From Anaerolineales bacterium (GTDB taxonomy: Bacteria; Chloroflexota; Anaerolineae; Anaerolineales; UBA11579), in contig CP075526.1 of the NCBI GenBank assembly GCA_025808555.1, positions 1 to 64,000 of the forward strand: DNA of 64,000 nucleotides, written 5' to 3'. Position 1 is the stretch's first letter. Every line of letters begins with the position of its first letter. This document shows positions 33,726 through 42,758 of the stretch, one piece after another. The notes beneath the pieces were generated by a model. It did no database searches. It was not told the DNA's origin and saw only the letters and a list, made by a program, of their open reading frames with translations. The translations under genes and the position numbers were made by a program.

Positions 33726-33938
33726 TTAGCCTGTACGAAACGCCAAGCCGGCATCTTTCAGCGCCTGGCGCAGCGCCGGCAACGAAGCAGGCCCGACGCC
33801 GTGAAGCTTCAAAATCTCTTTCTCGCTGTGCTTGGCCAGCTTCGCCAGGGTAGTGATGCCAGCATGCTCCAGCGCGCTGCGGGCCGGGTTGGACAGCTTG
33901 GCCAGGAACGCACTGCCGGGCTTAGCTTGCCCGGCCAC
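33726..33938 (-). CDS. Small helix-hairpin-helix protein coupled to lysS
   Basis: A 70-residue protein resembling the helix-hairpin-helix domain of the RNA polymerase alpha C-terminus: LSNPARSALEHAGITTLAKLAKHSEKEILKLHGVGPASLPAL. The GVGPASL hairpin is the nucleic-acid-contacting turn. The start is GTG, overlapping the lysS TAG by one base (TAGTG) with GGGGAG inside lysS, so translation is coupled. Binding of DNA or tRNA is plausible; no partner domain is attached. Confidence 0.8.
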   Translation of the reverse strand: MAGQAKPGSAFLAKLSNPARSALEHAGITTLAKLAKHSEKEILKLHGVGPASLPALRQALKDAGLAFRTG

Positions 33939-35476
33939 TACTCCCCTTCACGGCGGCGCAGGTGCGGGAAAAGGATCACTTCGCGGATATTGGGCTGGTC
34001 AGTGAACAGCATGGTGATGCGGTCAATACCCATGCCAAATCCGCCATTGGGCGGCATGCCGTAGCGCATGGCGCGCAGATAGTCTTCGTCCATGGGGTGC
34101 AAGTCTTCGTCGCCGGCTTTCAGGCTGCGGCCCATCTCTTCGAACCGCGCCTGCTGGTCCAGCGGGTCGTTGAGCTCACTGAAGGCGTTGCAGATCTCGA
34201 AGCCACCCATGTAGCCTTCGAAGCGTTCGACGGTGCTGGGGTCGCCCGGCTGGCTTTTGGCTAGCGGCGAGACCTCGCGCGGGTAGTCATACAAGAAGCT
34301 AGGCTGGATCAGGCGCGGCTCCACATGGTCGCCCACCAGGTCTTCGATCAGCTTGCCACGGCTGCCACCAGCGCGCACTTTGTAATTCTTCTCGGCCATC
34401 GCCTTGGAGAGGCTGGCGGCGTCAGGATACTTGCTCAGGTCAATGCCGGCGAACTCCTGCACGGCGTCGGCGATCGAGATGCGCGGCCAGGCATTCGCCA
34501 GGTCAATGGCGTGGCCCTGGTAACTGAACTTGCTGCCGCCCAGCACTTGCTTGCCGACGAAGTTCATCATCTCTTCGGTAAACTCCATCACGCGCTGGTA
34601 GTCGGCGTAAGCCATATAAAACTCCAGCATGGTGAACTCAGGGTTGTGCGTGCGGTCTACGCCTTCGTTGCGGAAGTCACGCCCGATCTCATAGACGCGC
34701 TCGATGCCGCCCACCAGCAGGCGCTTAAGGTACAGCTCGAAAGAAATACGCAGATATAAGTCCTGCTTGAGCTGATTGTGATGCGTAACGAACGGCCGCG
34801 CCGCCGCCCCACCGTAGACCGGCTGCAGCACGGGCGTCTCTACTTCCAGGAAGTCGTGCTTATCCAAAAACTCGCGCAGAGCGCGCAGGATGGCGGCGCG
34901 GGTGCGGAACACTTCGCGCACCTGCGGATTGACGGCCAGGTCAGCGTAACGCTGGCGGTAGCGCACCTCAGGGTCGGCCAAGGTAGCGTGGCGCACCACC
35001 TCGCCGTCCACCACTTCATCCTTGGCGGCCGGCAGCGGCGTGATGGCTTTGGCGATCATGCGCAACGCTTTGACATTCAGCGAGATCTCGCCGGCTTTGG
35101 TGCGGAACATCTCGCCCTGCGCTTCAACAAAATCGCCTAGGTCGTAATGATCTTTGAAATGCTGCAGCGCTTCGACGCCGAAATCATCTGCGCGCAGGAA
35201 CAGCTGCAGCGTGCCGGAGCCATCCTCAATGTGGGCGAAGGCCAGCTTGCCCATCAGGCGCATGGAGCGGATGCGTCCCACGACAACCACGGTGGGGCCC
35301 ACGACGGCGGCAGCCAGTGGCTGCTCGCCGCCGCTTTCAAAGGCGGCGATGGCGGCTGCGGTGGTGTGGGTGCGCTCTACCCGCGGCGGGAAGGGCTCGT
35401 GCCCTTGCTGGCGCAGCGCCTCCAGTTTGGCCAGGCGCAGGCGTTCGATTTCGCTGTAGTGTTGGTCTTCGCTCAT
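33938..35476 (-). CDS. lysS: Lysine--tRNA ligase, class II
   Basis: It attaches lysine to tRNA-Lys. The 512-residue length is normal. The N-terminal OB-fold region contains VVVGRIRSMRLMGKLAFAHIEDGSG, motif 2 is RNEGVDRTHNPEFTMLEFY, and motif 3 is GMGIDRITMLF, ending in FPHLRRREGE. Two ATGs are adjacent; the second (35476) is six bases from GGAG and is preferred. It is separated from upstream greA by a terminator and followed by the coupled HhH gene. Confidence 0.97.
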   Translation of the reverse strand: MSEDQHYSEIERLRLAKLEALRQQGHEPFPPRVERTHTTAAAIAAFESGGEQPLAAAVVGPTVVVVGRIRSMRLMGKLAFAHIEDGSGTLQLFLRADDFGVEALQHFKDHYDLGDFVEAQGEMFRTKAGEISLNVKALRMIAKAITPLPAAKDEVVDGEVVRHATLADPEVRYRQRYADLAVNPQVREVFRTRAAILRALREFLDKHDFLEVETPVLQPVYGGAAARPFVTHHNQLKQDLYLRISFELYLKRLLVGGIERVYEIGRDFRNEGVDRTHNPEFTMLEFYMAYADYQRVMEFTEEMMNFVGKQVLGGSKFSYQGHAIDLANAWPRISIADAVQEFAGIDLSKYPDAASLSKAMAEKNYKVRAGGSRGKLIEDLVGDHVEPRLIQPSFLYDYPREVSPLAKSQPGDPSTVERFEGYMGGFEICNAFSELNDPLDQQARFEEMGRSLKAGDEDLHPMDEDYLRAMRYGMPPNGGFGMGIDRITMLFTDQPNIREVILFPHLRRREGE

Positions 35477-35494
35477 CATTTGCTCCGCGATTAA

Positions 35495-35536
35495 AACATA
35501 AAAAGAGGCCCGAGGGCTTCTGCCCTCGGGCCTCTT
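35495..35536 (-). terminator. Strong intrinsic terminator after greA
   Basis: On the minus strand, GAGGCCCGAGGGC pairs with GCCCTCGGGCCTC (35505-35534) and is followed by TTTTTATG. Confidence 0.92.
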
Positions 35537-35551
35537 TGTGTGCGTGCTTGC

Positions 35552-36025
35552 TTACACAACCTTGGTGATCTTCACCGAGAAAGAGCCGGAGGGCGCGTTG
35601 ATATCCGCCTTATCGCCTTCCTTCTTGCCCAGCAAAGCGCTGCCCAGCGGGCTCTCATGGCTGATCTTGCCCTCACGCGGGTTGGCCTCCGCGGCGCCCA
35701 CGATCATGTACTCCTCGGGCTTGCGGCGGCCTTGCTGGATGGTCACCTTGCTGCCAATCTCGACCGCGCCGCCCTTCTTGCGGCCCTTGTTCTCGATCAG
35801 CGTGGCATTGGCCAGCAGGATCTCCAGCTCTTTGATGCGACCCTCAACAAAGGACTGCTCGTTCTTGGCAGCTTCAAACTCAGGGTCCTCAACAAACTCG
35901 CCCAGGCTGTTCTCAGCCGCCTCGCGCAGGCGCTCCGCAATTTCCTTGCGGCGCACATTGCGTAAGGTATCCAACTCGTCCTGCAGTTTCTTGAAGCCTT
36001 CTTTGGTCAAATACTCAGTAGACAT
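35552..36025 (-). CDS. greA: Transcription elongation factor GreA
   Basis: It rescues backtracked RNA polymerase by stimulating transcript cleavage. The 157-residue length is standard. The N-terminal coiled coil (YLTKEGFKKLQDELDTLRNV, RLREAAENSLGEFVEDPEFEAAK) carries acidic tip residues, followed by the C-terminal FKBP-like domain (GSKVTIQQG, ESPLGSALLGKKEGD). AAAGGGAAAG precedes the ATG. The 36026-36247 gap upstream is AT-rich and holds no further recognisable feature. Confidence 0.97.
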   Translation of the reverse strand: MSTEYLTKEGFKKLQDELDTLRNVRRKEIAERLREAAENSLGEFVEDPEFEAAKNEQSFVEGRIKELEILLANATLIENKGRKKGGAVEIGSKVTIQQGRRKPEEYMIVGAAEANPREGKISHESPLGSALLGKKEGDKADINAPSGSFSVKITKVV

Positions 36026-36247
36026 CTTTCCCTTTTACTTGTTTGTGTCGCTCAAATTTCGCTCAAATTTCAATGAACGATGCACAAAGTCTTCTTAAAA
36101 ACATTTGCTGCAAGCAAGTTCTCTTACACAAGAAGCTCGCCAACAGCCTTAAGACTATAGCATATCCATCTGCAATTATCAAGAACGAATGTTCTTTTCA
36201 AGCCAAGCTAGCCATCTACTTACTGCGAGTGTTATTATCTGGCGGTC

Positions 36248-36613
36248 ATGTTGTTCAGCCAAAAAGACCCAGCCAAACGCAAGCGCGTCCGCTATATCCT
36301 GGCCGGCATCGTACTGCTGACCCTGCCGTGCTACCTGGCCGGCTATGTAGCCGCCAACGTGCGCCTCAGCCTGACGCCCAGCCCCACCGCCACAGCAACC
36401 GGCGAACCCAGCGTTACGCCCAGCCCCAGCGAAACCAGCACCCTTACCACCACGCCCACCGAGACCAGCACCACCACGGTCACCCCCAGCCAAACGCCCA
36501 CCTGGACGCTGACCTTTACCCCGTCGTCCACTATCACGCCGACCCTCACGCCCACTCACACGCCGGTGCCGCCCAGCGAAACGCCGACGCCCACTGAAAC
36601 GCCAACACCCTAA
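36248..36613 (+). CDS. Membrane-anchored Pro/Thr/Ser-rich protein
   Basis: A 121-residue protein: a basic start (QKDPAKRKRVRY), one helix (about 17-38), then a tail of about 80 residues made almost only of Thr, Pro, Ser and some Glu (for example TPTETPTP). This looks like a cell-wall-spanning stalk without a head domain. A TATTAT box ends nine bases before the ATG, so the mRNA may be nearly leaderless. It lies 19 bp before a solute-binding lipoprotein gene. No function can be named. Confidence 0.65.
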   Translation: MLFSQKDPAKRKRVRYILAGIVLLTLPCYLAGYVAANVRLSLTPSPTATATGEPSVTPSPSETSTLTTTPTETSTTTVTPSQTPTWTLTFTPSSTITPTLTPTHTPVPPSETPTPTETPTP

Positions 36614-36632
36614 ACTGGATACAATTCAACCA

Positions 36633-37910
36633 ATGGATCATTCTCACCGCAGGTTGCTGTTCACCCTGCTGGCGCTGGCCTGCTTCGCCGCGCTGGCTGG
36701 CTGCGCAAGCCTTACCGCCAGCCTGGTGCCAACCCCCACCGCCGGCACACCTGATGTAGCCGTCGTCAGCACGGCCCAGCCAACGGCCAGCAGCGAGCGC
36801 GCCATCACACTGATCCTATGGCTGCCGCCGCAATTCGACCCCAGCAGTGGCAGCCTGGCGGCGGGCATGCTGCAAACCCGCCTGGACGAGTTCACCGGGC
36901 AGCACCCGCAAGTGCTCATTAATACGCGCATCAAGGATGAAAGCGGCACGGGCGGCTTGCTCGAGTCGCTGATGCGCGCTCAGCAAGCTGCCCCGCTGGC
37001 CCTGCCAGACGTGGTGCTAATGCCTGCGGGCCTGCTGCCCCAGGCCGCGGCCGCCGGCGTGCTGCACCCACAGAGCCAACTGACCAACGAGCTGGGCAGC
37101 AACGACTGGTATCCCTTCGCCGTCCAGCTGGCCAGCGCCGAAGATGCCCGTTATGGCCTGCCCTTTATGGCCGATGGCCTGGTAGCCGCCCACCGCAGCA
37201 CCGCGATTTCGCAAGTGCCGCCCACATGGGTGCGCCTGATGGATACGCGCATTGCCTTGGGTTTTGCGGCCGCCGACCCGCAAGCACGCCTGCCGTTGCT
37301 GCAGCTGCTTTCGCTGCCCGGGCGGGATGAAAACACGATCCCTGAGCAGAACTTGCTCGAGCTGTTTGACTTCTTCGCCACCGGGCAAGCCCGCGGCGTG
37401 TTCCCGTTCTGGCTGACCCAATACCAAAGCAACGAGCAAACCTGGCAAGCCTTCAGCGAAGGCCGCCTGCCGATGGTGACAGCCTGGACCAGCCAGGTGT
37501 TTGCCAACCGCCAAACCGAGATCAGCGGCGCGCCGCTGCCCACCCAGAACGGCCAGCCGTTCACGCTGGTGCGAGGCTGGGTATGGAGCGTGGCCACCGA
37601 AAACAGCGAGCGCGCCGCCCTGGCCAGCGAGCTGATCGCGTTCCTCTCCACGCCGGAGTTTCTGGCGCAGTACAGCGCGGCCGCATCGCTGCTGCCGCCG
37701 CGGCCCAGTTCGCTGGCCGCCTGGGCGCCTGGCGCCAACCAGGCGCTGGCCAGCCAGTTGGTCAACAACGCCCAGGCACTGCCTGACCAGGCCACGACCG
37801 AGCGCTGGGGCACGGCCCTCTCGCAGGCGGTGGTGGCAGTGCTGAAGCAGGAGATGACCGCCGCCGAAGCGGCCGCCAGCGTACGCGATGCTTTCGCTGC
37901 GGACGAATAG
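36633..37910 (+). CDS. Extracellular solute-binding lipoprotein (family 1-like)
   Basis: A 425-residue lipoprotein with lipobox LAGC (Cys24) and a Thr/Pro linker, then a periplasmic-binding fold of the carbohydrate type: ITLILWLPPQFD, LDEFTGQHPQVLINTRI, DVVLMPAGLLPQ, and near the end LASELIAFLSTPEFLAQYS. These patterns match family 1 solute-binding proteins of sugar ABC importers. No permease or ATPase gene lies nearby, so it is an orphan or has been recruited for another role. Confidence 0.8.
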   Translation: MDHSHRRLLFTLLALACFAALAGCASLTASLVPTPTAGTPDVAVVSTAQPTASSERAITLILWLPPQFDPSSGSLAAGMLQTRLDEFTGQHPQVLINTRIKDESGTGGLLESLMRAQQAAPLALPDVVLMPAGLLPQAAAAGVLHPQSQLTNELGSNDWYPFAVQLASAEDARYGLPFMADGLVAAHRSTAISQVPPTWVRLMDTRIALGFAAADPQARLPLLQLLSLPGRDENTIPEQNLLELFDFFATGQARGVFPFWLTQYQSNEQTWQAFSEGRLPMVTAWTSQVFANRQTEISGAPLPTQNGQPFTLVRGWVWSVATENSERAALASELIAFLSTPEFLAQYSAAASLLPPRPSSLAAWAPGANQALASQLVNNAQALPDQATTERWGTALSQAVVAVLKQEMTAAEAAASVRDAFAADE

Positions 37911-37994
37911 CCGCATGCCAACGCGCTCAGCAAGCTCTCATGCCTACTTAATTCTGCGCGGCGCAGCGATGATAAGATTCTTCTTGGTGTACTG

Positions 37995-39218
37995 ATGCCC
38001 AGCAAAGCAAAATCCACGCCGGAACAAAACCCCGAACACGAAGCCTCCCCTGAGACTAAGAGCCCCGCAGCCGCAAAGCCCGCGGCGCGTTCTCTGCAGG
38101 AGCGGCTGCCCGCTCCCCTGCGCCGCTACTGGAAGATCGGTCTGATCGCGGTGGTCGCGCTGGGTGTGGTATTGCTGATGAACACGGTGGCCAGCGGTAT
38201 GCAGGCTGGCCAGCAGCAGGAGCTGCGTTCCACTGCCATGGCCATGGCCCAGACCACCATCGACGCCGTGACCGGCGGCGAGGCCAGTGCGCTGATGCCT
38301 TCCTACGACGCGGTGATCGACTTCGGCCAGGGCATTAGCCGCCTGGCTTCAATGGATACAGTTATCCCCAGCCGGGCGCGTGTGGACATCATGCATCACA
38401 CGGTTGAGCGCGGTGACACACTCTTCGGCATCGCCGACCTGTACGGCTTGAAGCCGGAAAGCATTCTGTGGTTCAACTTTGATACCCTGGAAGACAACCC
38501 CAGCGAAATTCAGCCTGGGCTGATCCTCAACATTCCGCCGGTGGACGGCATTCTGGTAACCTACCACGCTGGCGAAAGCCTGTACGCCATCGCCGAGAAT
38601 GCCAGCTACACCACTACCGTCACGATTGACGACATCATCAACTGGCCCAGCAACAATCTGGACCCGTACGAGACCGACCCCAACAACCCCAACATTCCGG
38701 ATGGCTTCCAGCTCATCATCCCCAACGGCTCGCGTGAATTGCGAGACTGGGGCCCGCCGGCGATTACCCGTCAGAACGCGGCGGTGGCGGCCTACTATGG
38801 CCCGGGCGCATGTGGCGCCATCTACGAAGGCGCCATCGGTAACGGCACCTTCCGCTGGCCCACAGTGGCCACCTACCTCTCCGGCTTTGACTGGACCCCG
38901 CCTACCCACAACGGCATCGACATCGCCGGCGCCGAAGGCAATGCTGTCTATGCAACCGATGGCGGCGTGGTGGTCTACGCCGGCTGGTCGAACTACGGCT
39001 ACGGCAACCTGGTGGTGATCGACCACGGCACCGGCTGGCAATCAGCTTATGCTCACTTGTTCAGCTATGCGGTCAGCTGCGGACAGAGCGTCTCGCAGGG
39101 AACCGTGATCGGCGGTGTTGGCAACACGGGCAACTCCTCCGGCGCCCACTTGCACTTTGAGTTGACCAGCTCCCTGTACGGCAAGGTCAACCCGTGGGAT
39201 TTCCTGTTCATCCCGTAA
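37995..39218 (+). CDS. LysM and M23 peptidase cell-wall protein
   Basis: A 407-residue type II membrane protein. A cytoplasmic start of about 50 residues rich in Lys/Pro/Ala is followed by a helix (about 52-72), two LysM-like modules (HHTVERGDTLFGIADLYGL; TYHAGESLYAIAE), and a C-terminal M23 domain. Zinc ligands are present: His305 and Asp309 in HNGID, and HLH at 385-387. Such proteins cut peptidoglycan crosslinks or activate amidases. The metal site is complete, so an active enzyme is likely. Confidence 0.9.
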   Translation: MPSKAKSTPEQNPEHEASPETKSPAAAKPAARSLQERLPAPLRRYWKIGLIAVVALGVVLLMNTVASGMQAGQQQELRSTAMAMAQTTIDAVTGGEASALMPSYDAVIDFGQGISRLASMDTVIPSRARVDIMHHTVERGDTLFGIADLYGLKPESILWFNFDTLEDNPSEIQPGLILNIPPVDGILVTYHAGESLYAIAENASYTTTVTIDDIINWPSNNLDPYETDPNNPNIPDGFQLIIPNGSRELRDWGPPAITRQNAAVAAYYGPGACGAIYEGAIGNGTFRWPTVATYLSGFDWTPPTHNGIDIAGAEGNAVYATDGGVVVYAGWSNYGYGNLVVIDHGTGWQSAYAHLFSYAVSCGQSVSQGTVIGGVGNTGNSSGAHLHFELTSSLYGKVNPWDFLFIP

Positions 39219-39231
39219 ACACAACTGTTTC

Positions 39232-39260
39232 TTGCTTGCAGAGTGGCGGAGTGCTATAAT
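39232..39260 (+). promoter_or_regulatory. Promoter of tRNA-Val
   Basis: TTGCTT (39232-39237) and TATAAT (39255-39260), 17-bp spacer, eleven bases before the tRNA. Confidence 0.7.
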
Positions 39261-39271
39261 GCCGCTTCTTC

Positions 39272-39348
<77 letters not shown>

Positions 39349-39350
39349 TA

Positions 39351-39377
39351 AATCACCCGCCTGGGTGATTTTTTGAT
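39351..39377 (+). terminator. Intrinsic terminator after tRNA-Val
   Basis: AATCACCC-GCCT-GGGTGATT (39351-39370) followed by TTTTGATT. Confidence 0.88.
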
Positions 39378-39406
39378 TAAGTCCATATCCACTCGAGGAG
39401 CGCGCC

Positions 39407-40255
39407 ATGCGTGAACAGAGAGCCAACGGACTAGAAGCACTCGAGCTAGCGACTGAACTGCTGCAACGCGCCCGCCTGGCTGACCCGCTGGAAGGCGTAT
39501 GGGAAGCCGCCGATATGCAGTGGTCTTGGCGCAAGCCGCGCCGTTCCGACGAGGCCGAGAAGCTATTCTGGCTCGATGACGAAGGCCCAGTGGCTGGCGT
39601 GCTGCTTACGACCGCCAACGACGAAAGCTGGCAGTGCGACCCGGTCATCGTTCCTCACGCTGGCGTAGATCTGGATGTGGTCTGGCAGCGTGCGATCGCT
39701 CACGCCGCGGCGCACTCGCCCAAATTTGCAGTCCCCATCAACGACGATGACCACAGTCTGCGCCAGTTGGCGCTCGACTCCGGTTTCACGGCAGACGAAA
39801 GCGACAGCACGGCCTGGCTGGATACACGCCAGTTGCCGCAGCCGCGGCAGTTGCATAATGAATTCGTGCTCATCGACCGCACCCAGCGCGCTAGCGCCCC
39901 CCACCCAATGCAAGGGCGCGTTGGCGAAGGGGTTGCTCAACGCCTGGCCGAATGCTCGCTCTACGACCCTGCGCTTGACCTGGCAGTCGAGACCAGTAGC
40001 GGTGAAGTGGCAGGCGTGTCGCTTTATTGGTTTGACCCAATAACCAAGGTTGGCCTGGTCGAGCCAATGCGGGTCGAGGATGCATACCAGCGCAAGGGAC
40101 TGGCGCGTGCCATGCTGTGCGCAGGCATCCAGCGCCTGGCCGAGCGCGGCGCTGAGCGCATCAAGGTCTCTTATCAGACTGAAATTGCCGGCGCGCTGTA
40201 TCTGGGCATCGGCTTTGGCGCAGTTTCAACGACTACCTGGTACCAGGCGCCCTAG
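39407..40255 (+). CDS. GNAT-family N-acetyltransferase, two-domain
   Basis: A 282-residue protein. The C-terminal half is a typical GNAT domain: VSLYWFDPITKVGLVEPMRVEDAYQRKGLARAML supplies the acetyl-CoA pocket (QRKGLA), followed by GAERIKVSYQTE and LYLGIGFGAVSTTTWY. The N-terminal half is probably a degenerate GNAT repeat (PVAGVLLTTANDES; LRQLALDSGF). The 3' end overlaps the convergent GT4 gene by 23 bp. Substrate unknown. Confidence 0.8.
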   Translation: MREQRANGLEALELATELLQRARLADPLEGVWEAADMQWSWRKPRRSDEAEKLFWLDDEGPVAGVLLTTANDESWQCDPVIVPHAGVDLDVVWQRAIAHAAAHSPKFAVPINDDDHSLRQLALDSGFTADESDSTAWLDTRQLPQPRQLHNEFVLIDRTQRASAPHPMQGRVGEGVAQRLAECSLYDPALDLAVETSSGEVAGVSLYWFDPITKVGLVEPMRVEDAYQRKGLARAMLCAGIQRLAERGAERIKVSYQTEIAGALYLGIGFGAVSTTTWYQAP

Positions 40256-41498
40256 CCGCCAGCAAACCCGCGTACACCCCTTCCACCTCGGCCGCGGTGC
40301 GGCTCCACGAATAGCGCACCGCCTCGCTGCGGGCGGCGCTGCCCATGCGTTCCAGCGCGCCGGGCTCGCCCAGCAGGGCCATGATGCGCGCCGCCAGCTG
40401 GGGCGCATCGCCTTCGCGCACGTGGTAACCACTCACGCCGTCCTGCACCAGGTACTTGAGCCCACCCACGCTGGATGCGATCACCGGCCGCCCGCACGAC
40501 ATGGCTTCCAGCGCTACCATGCCGAACGACTCCGAATACGAAGGCATCACCAGTGCATCGGCGGCGGCGTAATACAGTGGCAGCGTGTCCTGGCTGCGGC
40601 TGCCGAGGAACTCGACCTGGTCTTGCAGCCCCAGGGCGCGGGTCACGGCGCGCAAGCGGGCGAGCTCAGTATCCAGTGCATACTGGCTGCCCTCCAGATC
40701 ACCCCCCACGATATGCACGCGGATCTGCATCTCGGGCCGCTCATCACGCACAAAGTGCAGGCTGCGGATCAGCGTATCAATCCCTTTCAGCGCCTCGATA
40801 CGGCCGACGAAGAGCAGATGATGGTCACCACCATCATCCCAGCCAAGCAGATTGCGGGCCACGGACTTGTTTTGCGGCTGGAAGCGGGCCAGGTCCACAC
40901 CCGGCGGGATGACACGCACTTTGTTGCTGCGCAGCTCGTACAGCCACTGCAGCTCCGCCCGCTCGGCGGGCGTGGCCGCCACCACCGTGTCAGCTGCGTG
41001 CATGGCACGCAGCTCGCCGCGGATGCGGGCGGCGCTCTCCTGCGCGCCCAGGGCGGTGACGCGGTTCTTGACCAGGCCGAGCGTATGGAACATCAGCACC
41101 AGCGGGACGCCCCACTGCTTCTTGAGATGCATACCGACCAGGCCCGACAGCCAGTAGTGAGCGTGCAATACGTCGTACTGCACGCCTTCCTGTTGTGCGA
41201 AGTTAAGCAGGCCGCTCTCGAACTCGGGCAGGTAGGCGGCCAGCTCGTGCACCGGTGCATCGTCCTGTGGGCCGGCGGCCAGCGAGATCACTCGCGCCCC
41301 ATTCGCCAGCGGGCGCACACTCTGGGGGCCACGGGTATACACATCCACGCGGTGCCCGCGGGCGGCCAGGTGGCGGCTGAGTTCGCCGACGTACACGTTC
41401 ATGCCGCCGCTCTTTGCGTTGCCCAACGACGCCAGCGGGCTAGCGTGATAGCTGAGCATGGCGATGTTCAGCGGTTTCGGATTCTCAGGCGGCGTCAT
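40233..41498 (-). CDS. GT4-family glycosyltransferase, MshA-like
   Basis: A 421-residue GT-B enzyme. The N-terminal domain has LSYHASPLASLGNAKSGGMNVYVGELSRHLAARGHRVDVYTRG, the GGMNVYV loop being characteristic of the MshA/sucrose-synthase-like branch. The C-terminal domain has FVGRIEALKGIDTLIRSL and MPSYSESFGMVALEAMSCGRPVIAS with the Glu pair binding the nucleotide sugar. It probably transfers a sugar from a UDP donor; an inositol-phosphate acceptor cannot be assumed. The ATG at 41498 is preferred over an upstream TTG. Confidence 0.9.
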   Translation of the reverse strand: MTPPENPKPLNIAMLSYHASPLASLGNAKSGGMNVYVGELSRHLAARGHRVDVYTRGPQSVRPLANGARVISLAAGPQDDAPVHELAAYLPEFESGLLNFAQQEGVQYDVLHAHYWLSGLVGMHLKKQWGVPLVLMFHTLGLVKNRVTALGAQESAARIRGELRAMHAADTVVAATPAERAELQWLYELRSNKVRVIPPGVDLARFQPQNKSVARNLLGWDDGGDHHLLFVGRIEALKGIDTLIRSLHFVRDERPEMQIRVHIVGGDLEGSQYALDTELARLRAVTRALGLQDQVEFLGSRSQDTLPLYYAAADALVMPSYSESFGMVALEAMSCGRPVIASSVGGLKYLVQDGVSGYHVREGDAPQLAARIMALLGEPGALERMGSAARSEAVRYSWSRTAAEVEGVYAGLLAARAPGTR

Positions 41499-41500
41499 AG

Positions 41501-41528
41501 TTGCAAGCAATTATTGAGCAGTTATAAT
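41501..41528 (+). promoter_or_regulatory. Promoter candidate upstream of tRNA-Thr
   Basis: TTGCAA (41501-41506) and TATAAT (41523-41528) with a 16-bp spacer, giving a leader of about 135 bases before the tRNA. This leader holds no gene. Confidence 0.5.
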
Positions 41529-41670
41529 CTGCCTTCGTTCCTTATAAAGCGTTGGCGCTATCGAAGTGATTGAAACCTAATACGCCAAGCACGCGTGGCC
41601 TTGCCTGGTTTTGGCAAGGCCAAACCCAAGCATTTTGTTTGCCTCCGGCAAATAAAATACGCTTGGGTAC

Positions 41671-41743
41671 GCCACCGTAGCTCAGTTGGCAGAGCAGTCG
41701 CTTCGTAAGCGACGGGTCATGGGTTCGAGTCCCATCGGTGGCT
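41671..41743 (+). tRNA. tRNA-Thr(CGT)
   Basis: A 73-base cloverleaf: acceptor GCCACCG/CGGTGGC, D-arm GCTCAGTTGGCAGAGC, anticodon stem GTCGC/GCGAC with loop TTCGTAA (anticodon CGT), T-arm GGGTTCGAGTCCC. CCA is not encoded, unlike the tRNA-Val gene. Confidence 0.96.
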
Positions 41744-41744
41744 C

Positions 41745-42014
41745 TCACGTTTCTTCGCCCATTGCGCCAGCCTGCTCGTCAGCGCTCCCATTGCCAATCT
41801 TGTTCTCCATTCTTGCAATGATGTGCTGGCGCACATCCATGTACGCATCAGCCAGCTCCAGCTTGTGGCGGCTGAACAGCATCGCCAGCCCCAGCTTGTA
41901 GCGGCGCTCTAGCCAGGCCAGCGCGGCCTCGGGCTGAGCCTTCCCTTGCTGCATGGCGCGGTCAAGCAAGCGCACGAACAGCTGGCGATACACGTCCTGA
42001 TCGTAGGGCCTCAT
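41745..42014 (-). CDS. Small hypothetical helical protein
   Basis: An 89-residue, charged, helical protein (VYRQLFVRLLDRAMQQGKAQPEAALAWLERRYKLGLAMLF). I recognise no family. Its stop lies one base beyond the convergent tRNA-Thr, so the two transcription units abut. Codon use is similar to neighbours and the frame is intact, which supports a real gene, but evidence is otherwise thin. Confidence 0.5.
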   Translation of the reverse strand: MRPYDQDVYRQLFVRLLDRAMQQGKAQPEAALAWLERRYKLGLAMLFSRHKLELADAYMDVRQHIIARMENKIGNGSADEQAGAMGEET

Positions 42015-42096
42015 CGCTGGTGATTATCAACCAGTCAATGCAAAATCTCAAATCAAAAATCTACAATCGCCGACCCCATCCTTTATAATCACCTTC

Positions 42097-42738
42097 ATGC
42101 CCGTTCCTCTTGTAATCGGCGTGGCCGGCGGCTCTGGCTCCGGCAAGACCACTGTGGCCCAGGCCATCGTACAGCGCGCCACCCCGGGCAGTGTGGCCTA
42201 CATCCAGCACGACTCGTACTACAAGGACCTCAGCAGCCTGGCCCCAGCCCAGCGCAAGACCACCAACTTTGACCACCCCAACTCGCTGGAAAGCGAGCTA
42301 ATGGTCGAACACATCCGCGCCCTCAAAGAGGGCCGCAGTGTGGAAGTGCCCAGCTACGACTTCACCACCCACACTCGCCGCAAGGAAACTAACACCGTGG
42401 AGCCGCGCCCCATCGTGCTGGTGGAGGGCATTCTGCTGTATGTGGAGGCGGAGCTGCGCGAGATGTGCGATGTCAAGCTGTTCGTGGATACAGACGCCGA
42501 TCTGCGCTTCATCCGCCGCCTGCAACGTGACATCAGTGAACGCGGCCGTTCGACCGAAAGCGTCATCCAGCAGTACTTTGCCACGGTGCGTCCCATGCAC
42601 CTGGAGTTCGTCGAACCCTCCAAGCGCTACGCCGACCTGATCATTCCCTATGGCGGCTTCAACAAAGTCGCCCTGGAATTTGTGCTGGCCCGGATTGAAG
42701 CCCGCCTGCGCGAATACAAGAAAGAATTAGCCAACTAG
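42097..42738 (+). CDS. udk: Uridine kinase
   Basis: It phosphorylates uridine and cytidine in pyrimidine salvage. The 213 residues include the P-loop GVAGGSGSGKTTVA, QHDSYYKDL, NFDHPNSLESELM, VPSYDFTTHTRR and VEGILLYVEAELREMCDVKLFVDTDADLRFIRRLQRDISERGR, all as in bacterial Udk. A TATAAT ends about seven bases before the ATG, so the message may be leaderless. Confidence 0.97.
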   Translation: MPVPLVIGVAGGSGSGKTTVAQAIVQRATPGSVAYIQHDSYYKDLSSLAPAQRKTTNFDHPNSLESELMVEHIRALKEGRSVEVPSYDFTTHTRRKETNTVEPRPIVLVEGILLYVEAELREMCDVKLFVDTDADLRFIRRLQRDISERGRSTESVIQQYFATVRPMHLEFVEPSKRYADLIIPYGGFNKVALEFVLARIEARLREYKKELAN

Positions 42739-42758
42739 TCTGAAAGGAAAATTTGCAC

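Noticed and set aside
36413-36613. Repetitive ACC/CCC-rich DNA as a possible tandem repeat or CRISPR-like array
   Set aside because: It is a Pro/Thr-rich coding tail without unit periodicity or spacers.
40050-41573. Long open frame on the plus strand (about 500 codons)
   Set aside because: It is antisense to the GT4 gene, whose family motifs are complete. The frame is His/Gln/Arg-rich low-complexity, as expected for the complement of GC-rich coding DNA.
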